DNA from: Ophiosphaerella korrae | Taxonomy: Eukaryota > Ascomycota > Dothideomycetes > Pleosporales > Phaeosphaeriaceae | Direction of reading: 5' to 3' | Length of the DNA: 29,496 nt | NCBI GenBank assembly: GCA_028456385.1 | Contig: JALNQF010000447.1 | Coordinates: 1-29,496, forward strand | Shown: in pieces, positions 19,995-29,289 of the stretch | How the letters are laid out: every line of letters starts with the position of its first letter | How positions within the stretch are numbered: position 1 is the first letter of the stretch | Made by a program: the position numbers and the translations under genes | The notes under the pieces: generated by a model | What the model saw: only the letters and a program-made list of their open reading frames with translations | The model's database searches: none | What the model was told of the DNA's origin: nothing

Positions 19995-20478
19995 GTACAG
20001 GCAGCCGGGCCGAGTTGTGCGAGAAGGCCACTGACCGGACCCAATCGCTATGGCCCTCGAGCGTCTGCAGGCACGCACTCCAGCCAACGCTTATACCTGG
20101 CCTAATCGCAATTTCTTGTGGCTCTTCGCGCTGGAACAGCCGTCTAATCAGACTACCCGTTGGACTGAATAACAGCGCAGATGTATATGTTTGGAGAGGG
20201 TAATTCCCGATTGCCCCTTATGATATATAACGAATCGCCGTGCGCCTTGAATAAGCCGAATAAGTTCATCTTGGTCTCGTATCTTCTATTTGCGTTAGCA
20301 TCTAGATTATGTGCTCTATACACACATGTAATGTCTGGATGCTATACCTGCACTAATGACCATAATGTCGCTACAGAGACTACAGCTCGCCCTAAGCACT
20401 TGTATAGACTGAGCCCTTCTAACTAGTAGAAATACTTCTTCCTTATAAATTCATCGACTACGCCTCGAAGTTGCAGGT
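19995..20478 (-). pseudogene. NACHT-WD40 NLR pseudogene fragment, copy 2
   Basis: This is a second, shorter copy of the region at 11880-12345, in the same orientation. The minus strand reads ALLFSPTGSLIRRLFQREEP, GWSACLQTLEGHSDWVRSV and AFSHNSARL, then loses the WD40 blade at about 20000. The higher-coordinate half aligns with copy 1 (for example the AGTAGAAATACTTCTTCC region with AGTAGAGAAACTTCTCTTG at 12302) but has many TA changes towards 20400-20478, as if RIP had spread in from the AT-rich block. The NACHT side stops at about 20478. No function remains. Confidence 0.85.
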
Positions 20479-20532
20479 CACGATTATTAGTCTATTATTA
20501 CGTAAATAAAAGCGTTAGTTACGTTATACTAT

Positions 20533-20744
20533 TGTAAGGTAGACTTTACGCAAGATAGCTCTAGGAGGTGCAGCAACTAATAGATTAAAAAGAAAGCGAA
20601 TAGTAGATAGAGAGCTAACTAAGAGAGAGGTATCGAAGCTATATATACTAGGCAACTGCTTAGTAAGTAGAGTAGTTACCTAGTAGCTAGTAAATCTTGT
20701 AGCTAAGGGAGTATGTTAGTAAGTTTACCTAGTACTCCCTTACA
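20533..20744. repeat. LTR variant with TGTAAGG...CCTTACA ends
   Basis: The first 25 bp (TGTAAGGTAGACTTTACGCAAGATA region) match the LTRs at 8377 and 21510, and the end is an intact CCTTACA. The interior differs from element A's LTR. The flanks are ACTAT before and ACTAA after, a possible 5-bp target duplication with one mismatch, which would make this a solo LTR. Confidence 0.7.
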
Positions 20745-21509
20745 ACTAATTTAGTTTAAGATTGTATTTAGCTACTATAGCTATAAGTATCTAAAAAGAG
20801 TAGCTAGCTAGTATTATAGTATAAGTCTCTTATACTACAACGTTTTATTACTAATCTCTTTATATAACAAGCTAAGCTTTATACTTAATAAAGTAATAAT
20901 ATTTATTAAGTTTATATATATATACCTATATATAGTAAAGTATCTACTAGCTAGTACACTAGATAGGTTTAGCTAGTACTTTAATTTATAATCTTATCTA
21001 GTAGTAGCTAGTTAAGTAGGCTAACTTAGCCTCTTTAAATAGCTCGCTTATTAGATAGCTATCTAGGTTTATTTACTATAAAGGTAGTAATAAGAGTTAA
21101 TTATAATAAAGCTTTAGGCTTTTTATAAGTATCTTTTTTATCTTAGCTTAATCTATTAGTTTTCCTTAATATCTTCTAAAGTTACCTACCTAAGTACTAG
21201 GTATAAAAGCTACTACCTATAGTATAGTATTTACTATAGCTAATCTCTAGTTATTAAATAGGCTAGTAGCGCTACTAGAAGTAAAGATAGTAGAGGAGTT
21301 AGATAGTAGTCTATAATCTTTCTTCTATAGTAGTAGCAAAGTAGATCTACTTTATTATTATTTTTAGATATATCTAACTTAGTATTATCTTTATAGAAAG
21401 ACTCTATCTCTAGCTTATATAATAGTACTAAGAGCTCGATTATTTTTATATAAGTAGCGATGTCTTTTTGTATTTAATATTTAAGGTTATCTATTAGATC
21501 CTCTATTTT
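20745..21509. other. AT-rich RIPed interval, possible gag remnant
   Basis: No identified gene. On the minus strand, from about 21506 to 21248, a frame stays open for about 86 codons with one stop (KIEDLIDNLKY, then LVLLYKLEIESFYKD). This charged helical pattern could be part of a gag, which would fit its position between two related LTRs. Otherwise only RIPed DNA is seen. Confidence 0.35.
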
Positions 21510-21658
21510 TGTAAGGTAGACTTTACGCAAGATAACTTAATAAGGTAGTTTTAATAATTAACTAAAAAGAGTAAATAGTAGATAAAGCTATCTAAGTAAG
21601 TTGTAAACTTACTAATATTAGTGCGAAAATAAGAGATATAAGGGATAACTCCCTTATA
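21510..21658. repeat. Internally deleted LTR related to element A
   Basis: Starts TGTAAGG, follows the element A LTR for about 87 bp, then skips nearly the whole TTAGTAAG array and resumes at the last palindrome half and the GTGCGAAAATAAGAG block, ending CCTTATA at 21658. It is 149 bp against 342 bp for the full LTR. No target duplication is visible. Confidence 0.85.
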
Positions 21659-22300
21659 CCTACTAAAAGAGATAGGCTACTACTTTAAAAGACCTAGTAT
21701 AAGCCCTTTATAATTACCTAAGAATATATAAATACTTTTAATAAACTAAAAGCTACTTTTTAGCTAGGAGTAGTCTTACTTTACTTTAACTCTTTAAAAC
21801 TAATCTATATCTAAACTAACGCTTTAGAGTAAGCTTTAGGTAGAGTATTAAGCTAATTAAACTAAGATAGAATCTAATAGCTATTTAGCTTCGTTTTAAA
21901 AAAGTATACCCTAGTAGAATATAATTATAATATCTATAACCTAGAACTTATAGCTATAATCTAAGTATTTAAAGAATAGAAACTAGAGCTTATAAGTAGT
22001 TTATATACAATCTACGTTATAATAAACTACTATAATTTAGAAACCTTTATAATAACTAAAAAGCTTAATTACTATAAGGCTTACTAGTTATTTTTCTTAT
22101 CCTAATTTAACTTCTATATTAAATACGTACCTAGTAATATAAACAAGGTTATAGATACCTTAAGTTATTAACTATAGGATTACCCTATAGATAATTCTAA
22201 TTCCTAAGTATTAGGAGCTAACTAAATTATCTTAAGCCCTAAAGTTCTAGCCTTAGGCGTAAAACCTACGCTAAATATAGTAATTTACGCTCTAAGCCTT
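21659..22300 (+). mobile_element. Inverted fragment of element A (RNase H region)
   Basis: This stretch matches the reverse complement of about 2950-3590. The plus strand reads TFNKLKATF, TNALE, KKYTLVEYNYN, LELIAII and KLNYY, the same RNase H blocks as element A. Many single differences between the copies are C/T or G/A, as expected from separate RIP. It follows the deleted LTR at 21658 directly, so it marks a rearrangement rather than a normal insertion. Confidence 0.9.
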
Positions 22301-22770
22301 ATATAACGGGCTTACTTAGGGTTAACTTCCTAGTAGCCTTTCTATTATTAGTAGATTAAGAAGTAATAATAAAAGCTTGTATAGTAATTTGTAATAGGCT
22401 ATAAATAATAGAAGATATTTTGCAACTGTCTTAGTATTGTTACTCGTAGTTAATAATTAAATTACTAATAGTATTTTAATAATACCTATCCTATTAACTA
22501 TATACTTGTACTAATCTATTTATATAACACAATAGATTACTACTAATCTATTTACACGTAACTATAGATTACTTTAATCTATTTATACGTTATTATAGAT
22601 TACTTTAATCTATTTGCACGTAACTATAGATTACTACTACGTATCTTAGTTATAAGTAGTTTCCTAATTAAGGTTGTTACCTTACTTGTCCTATGCTTCG
22701 TTAGTATCTAAGTCAAGACTAATTAGTTCTATCTTGATTTCTCTTGTTACGCCTATAACACTATCCCTCC
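22301..22770. repeat. Second copy of the 8725-9180 repeat
   Basis: Positions 22308-22398 match 29327-29412 closely (CTTACTTAGGGTTAAC, TAGTAGCCTTTCTATTATTA). Positions 22330-22500 and 22640-22765 match 8800-8930 and 9055-9180. Between 22515 and 22632 an ATAGATTAC...TAATCTATTT word is repeated about four times in alternating orientation; the equivalent area at 8965-9050 has a shorter version. A probable LTR of element B. Confidence 0.65.
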
Positions 22771-22898
22771 CTTTAGGTAGGTTCTAGTTTATCTATCTTA
22801 GGGCTAGAGTTATTAACCTAGTTTCTTTGTTAATGTTAAGCTCCTTATCTTCTCTTATACTTACTAAGTCTACTCTTTATTATCTTTAGTTAGTAGAT

Positions 22899-23331
22899 TA
22901 TAACGTATTCTATCAGCGAAGCGGCTATATCACCGAGACGGCCACTCCAAAACACACCAAAAAATCGAAAATTCAACATCTAATATCTCGACAACTATAC
23001 TATAATAACTTCTAAAAATTTAATAGATTAAAGATTATATATAAAGTAGTAATCTATAAAATTTTTAGAACGTGCAGCCTAGTTTATTTAATATTATTAA
23101 TGAAAAAGTGTTTTTTACTGTAGAAAATTTTACTATCTTAAGAACTACTAGGCTGCACGCTTTAAAAATTTCATGGATTACTACTATATATATAATCTTT
23201 AAACTATTAAATTTTTAGAAGTTATTATCGTATAGTTGTCGAGATATTAGATGTTGAATTTTCGATTTTTTGGTGTGTTTTGGAGTGGCCGTCTCGGTGA
23301 TATGGCCGCTTCGCTGATAGAATACGTTATA
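22899..23331. mobile_element. MITE-like 433-bp hairpin element with TA flanks
   Basis: Two 185-bp inverted arms (22899-23083 and 23147-23331) surround a 63-bp loop. The arms are about 95% identical by eye and start TAACGTATTCTATCAGCGAAGCGGC inward from flanking TA dinucleotides at 22899-22900 and 23330-23331, which fits TA target duplication by a Tc1/mariner-type transposase. No coding frame for a transposase is present. The outer 80 bp of each arm keep CG, CA and TG dinucleotides, unlike the RIPed DNA on both sides. The parent autonomous element is not identifiable here; the pogo transposase at 9440-10999 is not shown to be its partner. Confidence 0.88.
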
Positions 23332-23352
23332 CTATGTTATAGTATTACTATA

Positions 23353-23800
23353 TTTCCTTGTTCTTGTTATAAATCTATAAATCCTCCTCTAGAGTATATT
23401 TCTTTAAAATATAGTAAGGCCTATAAGGTATATATTTATGTTAATACTTGCGCGTTTTATAATCTCTCTAGTATATCTCTTATAGAATATAGGTTAATAA
23501 TACTTATCTACGCGTTTATACTTATTTGTAATAAGGAGAGCTATTAACTATAATTAAGATAAACTATCTAAATAGATTACTAAGGCTAAAAAAGAACGTA
23601 ATTAAATTCTAAGTATATAGGTAGAAAATTACGCTTGTCTAATTTATCTTTATAAGATAAAAGCCTTAAATAATAAGAAGTCTATTACGTAAGCTATTCT
23701 TATAGAGTCTAAGCTTAATTTTAAAGCTATAGTAGAGGCTACTTCTATTACGTTAGGCGTTCCTATCGCCTCTCTATCTAGTAGTAGTATTATTAGTTTT
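23353..23800 (+). pseudogene. Possible Cys-rich, coiled-coil coding relic (RIPed)
   Basis: Just right of the hairpin element the plus strand stays open to 23547 and encodes PCSCYKSINPPLEYIS, then KAYKVYIYVNTCAF. Several Tyr codons (TAT) stand where a single G-to-A change would have replaced Cys (TGT), giving a C-x2-C, C, C-x2-C, C spacing like zinc-binding modules at the N-terminus of some repeat-associated fungal proteins. After a frame change near 23550, a helical, charged segment follows (ITKAKKERN, ENYAYLIYLYKIKALNNKKS). The match is from pattern only, and the relic overlaps no known domain with certainty. Confidence 0.35.
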
Positions 23801-23879
23801 CTTAATTTACTATAAGGCGTTCTAGAAGGTTTTAACTTTAGAACTCTTCTAGTTTCTTAAAGTAATTAAGATTATCTTC

Positions 23880-24010
23880 TAGTTCCTATATATTTTCTTA
23901 TAGTTACCTTTTTTTGTTTATACCTATCTATTTTACTAAGTAATAGTTCCTACTATTATAGAACTAGTATACTAGGATTTCTTTAATTTCCTATTCTTTT
24001 TATTCTCTAT
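23880..24010 (-). pseudogene. Chromodomain of element B
   Basis: The minus strand reads EIKEILVYQFYNSRNYYLVK, followed by a Trp-to-stop site and then an ENI-ELEDNL end, the usual layout of a chromodomain (E-x-E-x-I-L-x-x-R ... Y-L-V-K-W ... T-W-E-P-x-x-N-L). It lies at the C-terminal end of the polyprotein, just after the integrase tail (KVxL ... LYKIKKEV ... FYIVLLK). Confidence 0.8.
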
Positions 24011-24249
24011 ACGTATCTACTTTATATACTAGTAGTTCTACGTTTTGTAGTACTATCTTAAGTAGTACTATATAGAAAGTTAGGTATATCTTTATTTTAC
24101 TTAGTAGCTTTAGTTTAAATATAACTAGCGTAACTTCTTTCTTAATTTTGTATAGTCTTATCTTAACGTAGTTTAATTTTAAACTTAGTTGTTTACTCTT
24201 AATGTTTTTCTATATTAACTATACTTTTTCTCTCTTTTTAAATTAGGGT

Positions 24250-25050
24250 CCCTCTTTGTATTTCTTGTTATAGTACTTAGCTATGCGATTATATAGGAAT
24301 TCTATATCTTGTCTTAGTTAATCCTATATATTCTTGAGTTTGTTAGTAAAGTTTTCTCCTCTTAGAGACTAAGATATCTAGGCTCTTAGTGTCTAATATA
24401 TATTAGGGTTAAATCTATAGTTTGCGAAAAAAAGTAATACTCTTATTACTATATTCTTTACGCTATTATATACTAACTGTGCTATAGTTAATAGCTATAC
24501 CTAATTGTTCTAGTTATAATTAAGGTAGTATCTTAGATATTGCTCTACTATCTAATTTATTTGTTCTAACTACTTATCTATCTAGAGGTAATATATAGTA
24601 GATATTACATATTGTATTCCTAATTACGCTATTATTGTTCCCTATAGTTTTAATGTAAATCTTATATCTTTATTAGTAATTATCTTGTCTAGTAGTCTAT
24701 ATTAACTAATTATAGTTCCTAGAACTTAATATATAGTAACTTCTATCCTACTTTTCTCTTTATATAGTCTAAAGTATAAGTACTTTATAAGTTTATTTAC
24801 TATTATTAGGATTCTATTATACTTAACTCCTAATATTAGGTCCTTTAACTTTAGTAATTTTGTAATAAAGTCTATTATAATAACTCCCTATAGTTATTCT
24901 AGTACTTCTATTAGTTATAGTATTCTATATAGTACGTGTCTACTATACTTGTTCTTTTAATATTCTATACAATCTTGTAGTACCTCTATTACTAATTGTC
25001 TTACTTTTAGAATATAGTACTCTCTTAGTAGTCTATCTAGGGTTTTATTA
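24250..25050 (-). pseudogene. Integrase core of element B (RIPed)
   Basis: From high to low coordinate the minus strand reads VIIDFITKLLKLKD, ILIIVNKLIKYLYF, KIITNKDIRFTLKL (family: xIISDRDPRFTS), GIQYVISTIYY, IVEQYLRYYLNYN and FFANYRFNPN. These are the core blocks of gypsy integrase in correct order. The second catalytic Asp (SDRD) has become Asn through G-to-A change. The enzyme is inactive. Confidence 0.9.
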
Positions 25051-25439
25051 ATCTCTTAGTATCTATATACTAGTAATTTATAGAATTATTGTATAAATTC
25101 TCTCTAAATTTTCTTTAAGATATATATTCTTCTATAAGCTTATACGAGTCCTTTTTAGATCTCTAATTTCTCTATTTCTTTAGATATTTTTTTAGTTTCT
25201 CTCTAAATCTATTTATCTAGCTCGCTACTTTTTCTTTTAAGTGTTATAGCTATTTTAGGTATATTTAAGACTAGGTATCTTTCTTTATTCTATACTAGAA
25301 CTATACTAGTAGTGTTTATTTCTTTTTGTAGGTCTAGTCTTCTACTTAGAGTATCTACTAGTTAGTTGTCTTTCTCTTTTATATATATAATTTCTAAGTT
25401 AAATATTAATATAAATTCTTACTATCTTATATAGTATTA

Positions 25440-25700
25440 TAATAAATCCTTATTTAGTATAAATCTTACAAAGTTCTTGTAATCTATATAGACCTTTGTC
25501 TTGTATTTTACTCCTTATAAGTATACTCTCTATTATTTTAATACTTTATAGATTACTAGTATTTCCTTATTATAGATTAGGTAGTTAAGCTCTACTAGCT
25601 TTATTTTCTTAGAGAAGTATTTAACTAAGTATTCTTTTTTAGTCTTTAGGTCTTCCTGTATTAGTACTATTCTATAGACTAAGTTAGATACGTCTATTTT
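25440..25700 (-). pseudogene. RNase H domain of element B (RIPed)
   Basis: The minus strand gives LNYLIYNKEILVIYKVLK, then VKYKTKVYIDYKNFVRF. The family pattern is NYxIYxKEMLAI ... VxTDHKNLxYF, so His has become Tyr and several codons are stops. It lies between RT and integrase as expected. Confidence 0.88.
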
Positions 25701-25799
25701 TACTATTACTAGTAGGTCTAGGTTATATATTCTAATAACTAGGTTTTCTATAAACTTCTTTTTAATCTTATTAAATACCTTATTATATTTCTTTATCTA

Positions 25800-26750
25800 T
25801 TTAAATAGTATATCTTTCTTTATAAGTCTAGTTATTAGTTCTATATCTTTAGACTATCTTACTATTAGTTTTCTATAAAAGTTTACTAACCTATAAAATT
25901 ATTGTACTTCTTTTAGGTTTTTTAGTGTTAGCTATTTGTTAATTAACTTAATCTTTTTTAGATTAATCTTAATTTTTCTTAGTTCTATAATAAACCTAAG
26001 GAAATCTATTTCTTTTATATAGAATTCGCATTTTCTTATCTTAAGAAATAATTTACTTTTAGCTAGTTTTTCTAGTACCTTATATACGTATTATACGTGT
26101 TCTTCTTCTATTTCTAAGAATATAAGGATATTATCTAAGTATACAAATATAAATACGTCTAAGTACTCTCTTAGTACTATATTAATTCTTTCTTAGAAGG
26201 CTACTAGTGCGTTTATTAAGCTAAAAGGTATAACTAAGTATTTATATAGTTTATACTATGTTCTAAACGCTATTTTCTACTTATTACCTTTCTTGATTCT
26301 AATCTAGTAGTAGGTATTCTAGATGTCTAGTTTTATAAAGATTCTTGCTTTCTATAGTCTATCTTATATTTTATCTATTTGTAGTAGGGGGTATTAGTTC
26401 TTATTTATAATTGCGTTAGTTTTTCTAAAGTCTATGTAGGGTCTTTTATTACTTATCTTTTTTTTATCTATAAATATAAGTCTATATACTACTAAGGACT
26501 TAGATTCTTATATCTATCTTTTTCTTATTCTATTTTTAATAAACGCTCTTTTAATCTTAGATTCTCTTTCTATTTTTTTATAAACTAGGCTCTATCTTAT
26601 ATTTTTACCTTTTTCTAGTTCTATTACTAAGTCCTATAGCTAGTATTCTAGGAGGTAGTCTTTAGGCTCTATAAGCTATTTCTCTTATTTATTGTATTTC
26701 TTAGGGAATTCTCTTTTATAGGTACTTATATTAGCCTTTAATATATCTAT
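25800..26750 (-). pseudogene. Reverse transcriptase domain of element B (RIPed)
   Basis: Around 26170-26100 the minus strand reads EYLDVFIFVYLDNILIFLE, in which YLDN stands for the catalytic Y-x-D-D with Asp changed to Asn. EEEHVQHVYKVLEKLA would follow in the family style and is readable here with single changes, then KCEFYIKEIDFL. This is the gypsy RT palm and thumb. Many stops are present. Confidence 0.92.
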
Positions 26751-28254
26751 CTTGTAGTAGTTAATTTTTCTTATTCTCTAATTAATGTATAGGTTAGTTA
26801 TCTATAACTATAGTATCCTAAGTATTATATCTTATTTGTTATTAATTATTGTTATATCTATAACTATATTTTTAATTATTATTCTTTCTAGTTCTAACGT
26901 AGAGAGAGCTATCTTAAACTAGATTAGTTCTTAGAATAGTTTTCTTTTAATCGTACTTAGTTATTAAGGGTATTTCTTTGTTATATACTTTATTTCTTAG
27001 TTTTCTATAAACTTCTTTAATATAAAGTTTCTTGTAGCTCTACTATTAATTATTAATTATACTCTCTTTCTTTAGTATATACCTATCTTTGTAATATATA
27101 GGCCTTTTATACCTTCTAGCTATTTTTACTTAGGTAACTTTGTAAATTATCTATCTTTCTAGGGCTATAGTCTTACTTTAAGTTTATATTCTTTGTATTT
27201 TAGATATTTATTATACTTGTATTTATACTATAGTCCTCTTTAGATATATTTCTTAGATAACTTTAGTCTAGGCCTTACTACTAAGTAACCTTCTTTAGGT
27301 ATTATTTCCTATCTTTAGATATCTTCTACTAAGATTACTTTTATATAATTATAGCTTCTTCTTCTTATAGGCTATATACTATTATTTACTTTAGGGTTTC
27401 TATATATAATATAATTCTTATCTAGGTATAATATCTATAATACTTTAAAATATACTAGATGTTTTAGATCTATTATTTTATTATCCCCTTCCTAGTATTT
27501 GTCTTTTCTAGGTATATTTATTGTTAGGATATAGTATACTACTAGTACTCTTAGTATATAGGCTTTATTAATCTATTACGTTTTTCTAGTAAAGTACTAC
27601 TACTCTCTTTATATAAGTATTCTTCTTACTATAACTATATACTACTTTATCTATTCTTAAAATAGTATAAACTTTATTTCTTTAGGATTATATTCTTTCT
27701 AGTCTTTGTACACTTCCTCTATACTTATAACTAGTAAGTATTTTTAAATAAACTTCTATTCTTTGTTTTATTTCTCTATTTTTATTATTATATAGCTATT
27801 ATAGCTATATATTATTAGCTAGGTATACTCTATACCTCTTATACTAACTTATTTCTTACTTTCTTATAGTCTTTTAGAGGAAGCTATAGTAGTCTCTTTA
27901 TCTAGTACTAGTCCTTTAGCCTAGATTAATAGGGTCTAGAGCTCTTCTCCTTCTAAGTCTTCTATTAGTAGGTCTATTACTTCTACTATTTCTTCTAGCT
28001 AAGCTTTTATTCTTTTTTTTATTACTACTACTCTATTCTTCTATAGAAAATATCTTACTCTTTACTTACTAGAAAAGTATATATAGTAATTGTCTTTATA
28101 ATAAAAAGTCTAGTAGAGTATTGTATATTATATTTCTTTACTCCTAGCTACTTTCTTTTAAGGTTTAGCCTATACTTATAGTGCTTCTTTCTTCTTCTTA
28201 GTTATTTTTAACTAAGTTTCTTTATCTTTCTTATAATTCTTACTTCTATAGTCT

Positions 28255-28360
28255 TTTGTAAAATATCTTAGTTTTTTATATTTATAGTATACTATATCTT
28301 TTTTCTTTTATAACTAGTAGTCTTTTACGTAGTAGCCTTTCTTATTATAGTTAAAGTATA
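28255..28360 (-). pseudogene. Two CCHC zinc knuckles of element B gag (RIPed)
   Basis: The minus strand reads LYFNYNKKGYYVKDY and, about 20 bp further on, VYYKYKKLRYFTKD. Restoring the register to C-x2-C-x4-H-x4-C explains every Tyr: TGT and CAC codons have become TAT and TAC. Two nucleocapsid knuckles in a row mark the C-terminal end of gag, in the correct place before the protease. Confidence 0.82.
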
Positions 28361-28399
28361 TAAAGTCTTTATTCTTCTTTTTCTTCCTATTTTTATTAG

Positions 28400-29260
28400 T
28401 ATTAAGGATTATAGAGTCTCTAGTATCCTAGTTTCTATTTTAGCTACTATACTTGTTCGTCTTCTATTCTTAAAGGTTATTATTAATTTAGATTACTTAC
28501 TACTTTAGAGTTTCTAGTGTCCTAGGTTTCTCTATATATATTATTTTGTATTAGATTTTTATATTTAGTCCTTGTTTAAATTATAATATTAGAGCTAATT
28601 TATTCTATTCTATATTTTAGGATAGCTATTTAAACTATAATACGTATTTAGGAATACTTTTACTTTGTATAAGCCTCTTAAGTTTTTCTTTAGCTTATTA
28701 GGTAATATCTATATCCCTAAATACTACTCTTATTTATTTAGTAAAGTATTTATAACTTCTAAAAATAGCTCTAGTTTTATCTTTCTAGGTTATTAGAAAA
28801 TATATTATATAATCTATCTAGTAAGGTTTATACTATCTTATTGTATTTTCTTTAAAGTATAATCTAATATATATTACCTTCTTTTCTTCTATATTAAAGT
28901 ATAGTACCTATATATCTATCTAAAGTTATACTAATACTATAAAGAGTTTTAGTTTCTCTCTTGTTCTATTAAATTTCTTAAGTACTAGTATCTTAGGTAG
29001 TTTCTTTATCGCACTTATTTCTAGTTATTAGGTAATTAATTCTATCTAATTTTATCCCTTAATAATAGCTTTAATTTACACTTTATTCTACTTTAAGTAG
29101 TCCTATAGTTTCTTGTTCTACGTTTCTAAGGCTTTAATTACTATTTTTATATCTTCTTTATTATTAATTAGTTTGTTTATATAATCCTTAATTGTTTCCT
29201 ATACTATACTATTAGATTTATAACTACTCCTAGGTACTTTACTAGTTAAACTTTCTACTA
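28400..29260 (-). pseudogene. gag region of element B
   Basis: Upstream of the knuckles the minus strand shows a helical segment (YINKLINNKEDIK) followed by KFNRTREKLKLFIVLVQL-like codons (family pattern KFDGTRxKLxxFLxQ), typical of the capsid start of fungal chromoviruses. The frame is broken by stops. The start codon is not clear. Confidence 0.65.
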
Positions 29261-29289
29261 TCGTGTTAGCTAGACTGTGCGCTACTTAC

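Larger units (their letters stand above)
23830..29260 (-). mobile_element. Second RIP-degraded Ty3/gypsy chromovirus (element B)
   Basis: A second retrotransposon on the minus strand, different in sequence from element A. In order it carries gag with two zinc knuckles (28360-28255), a protease region (about 27000, by position), RT (about 26750-25800), RNase H (about 25700-25440), integrase (about 25050-24250) and a chromodomain (about 24010-23880). Stops at former Gln/Trp codons and C-to-Y or H-to-Y changes are typical of RIP. LTRs are not proven: the repeat at 22301-22770 and the partial copy starting near 29300 are the candidates. Confidence 0.9.

Noticed and set aside
23251..23352. ATG start of a 98-codon frame inside the right arm of the hairpin element
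   Set aside because: The start lies in MITE sequence, so the N-terminal part of that frame is unrelated to the Cys-rich relic that follows it and is probably chance.
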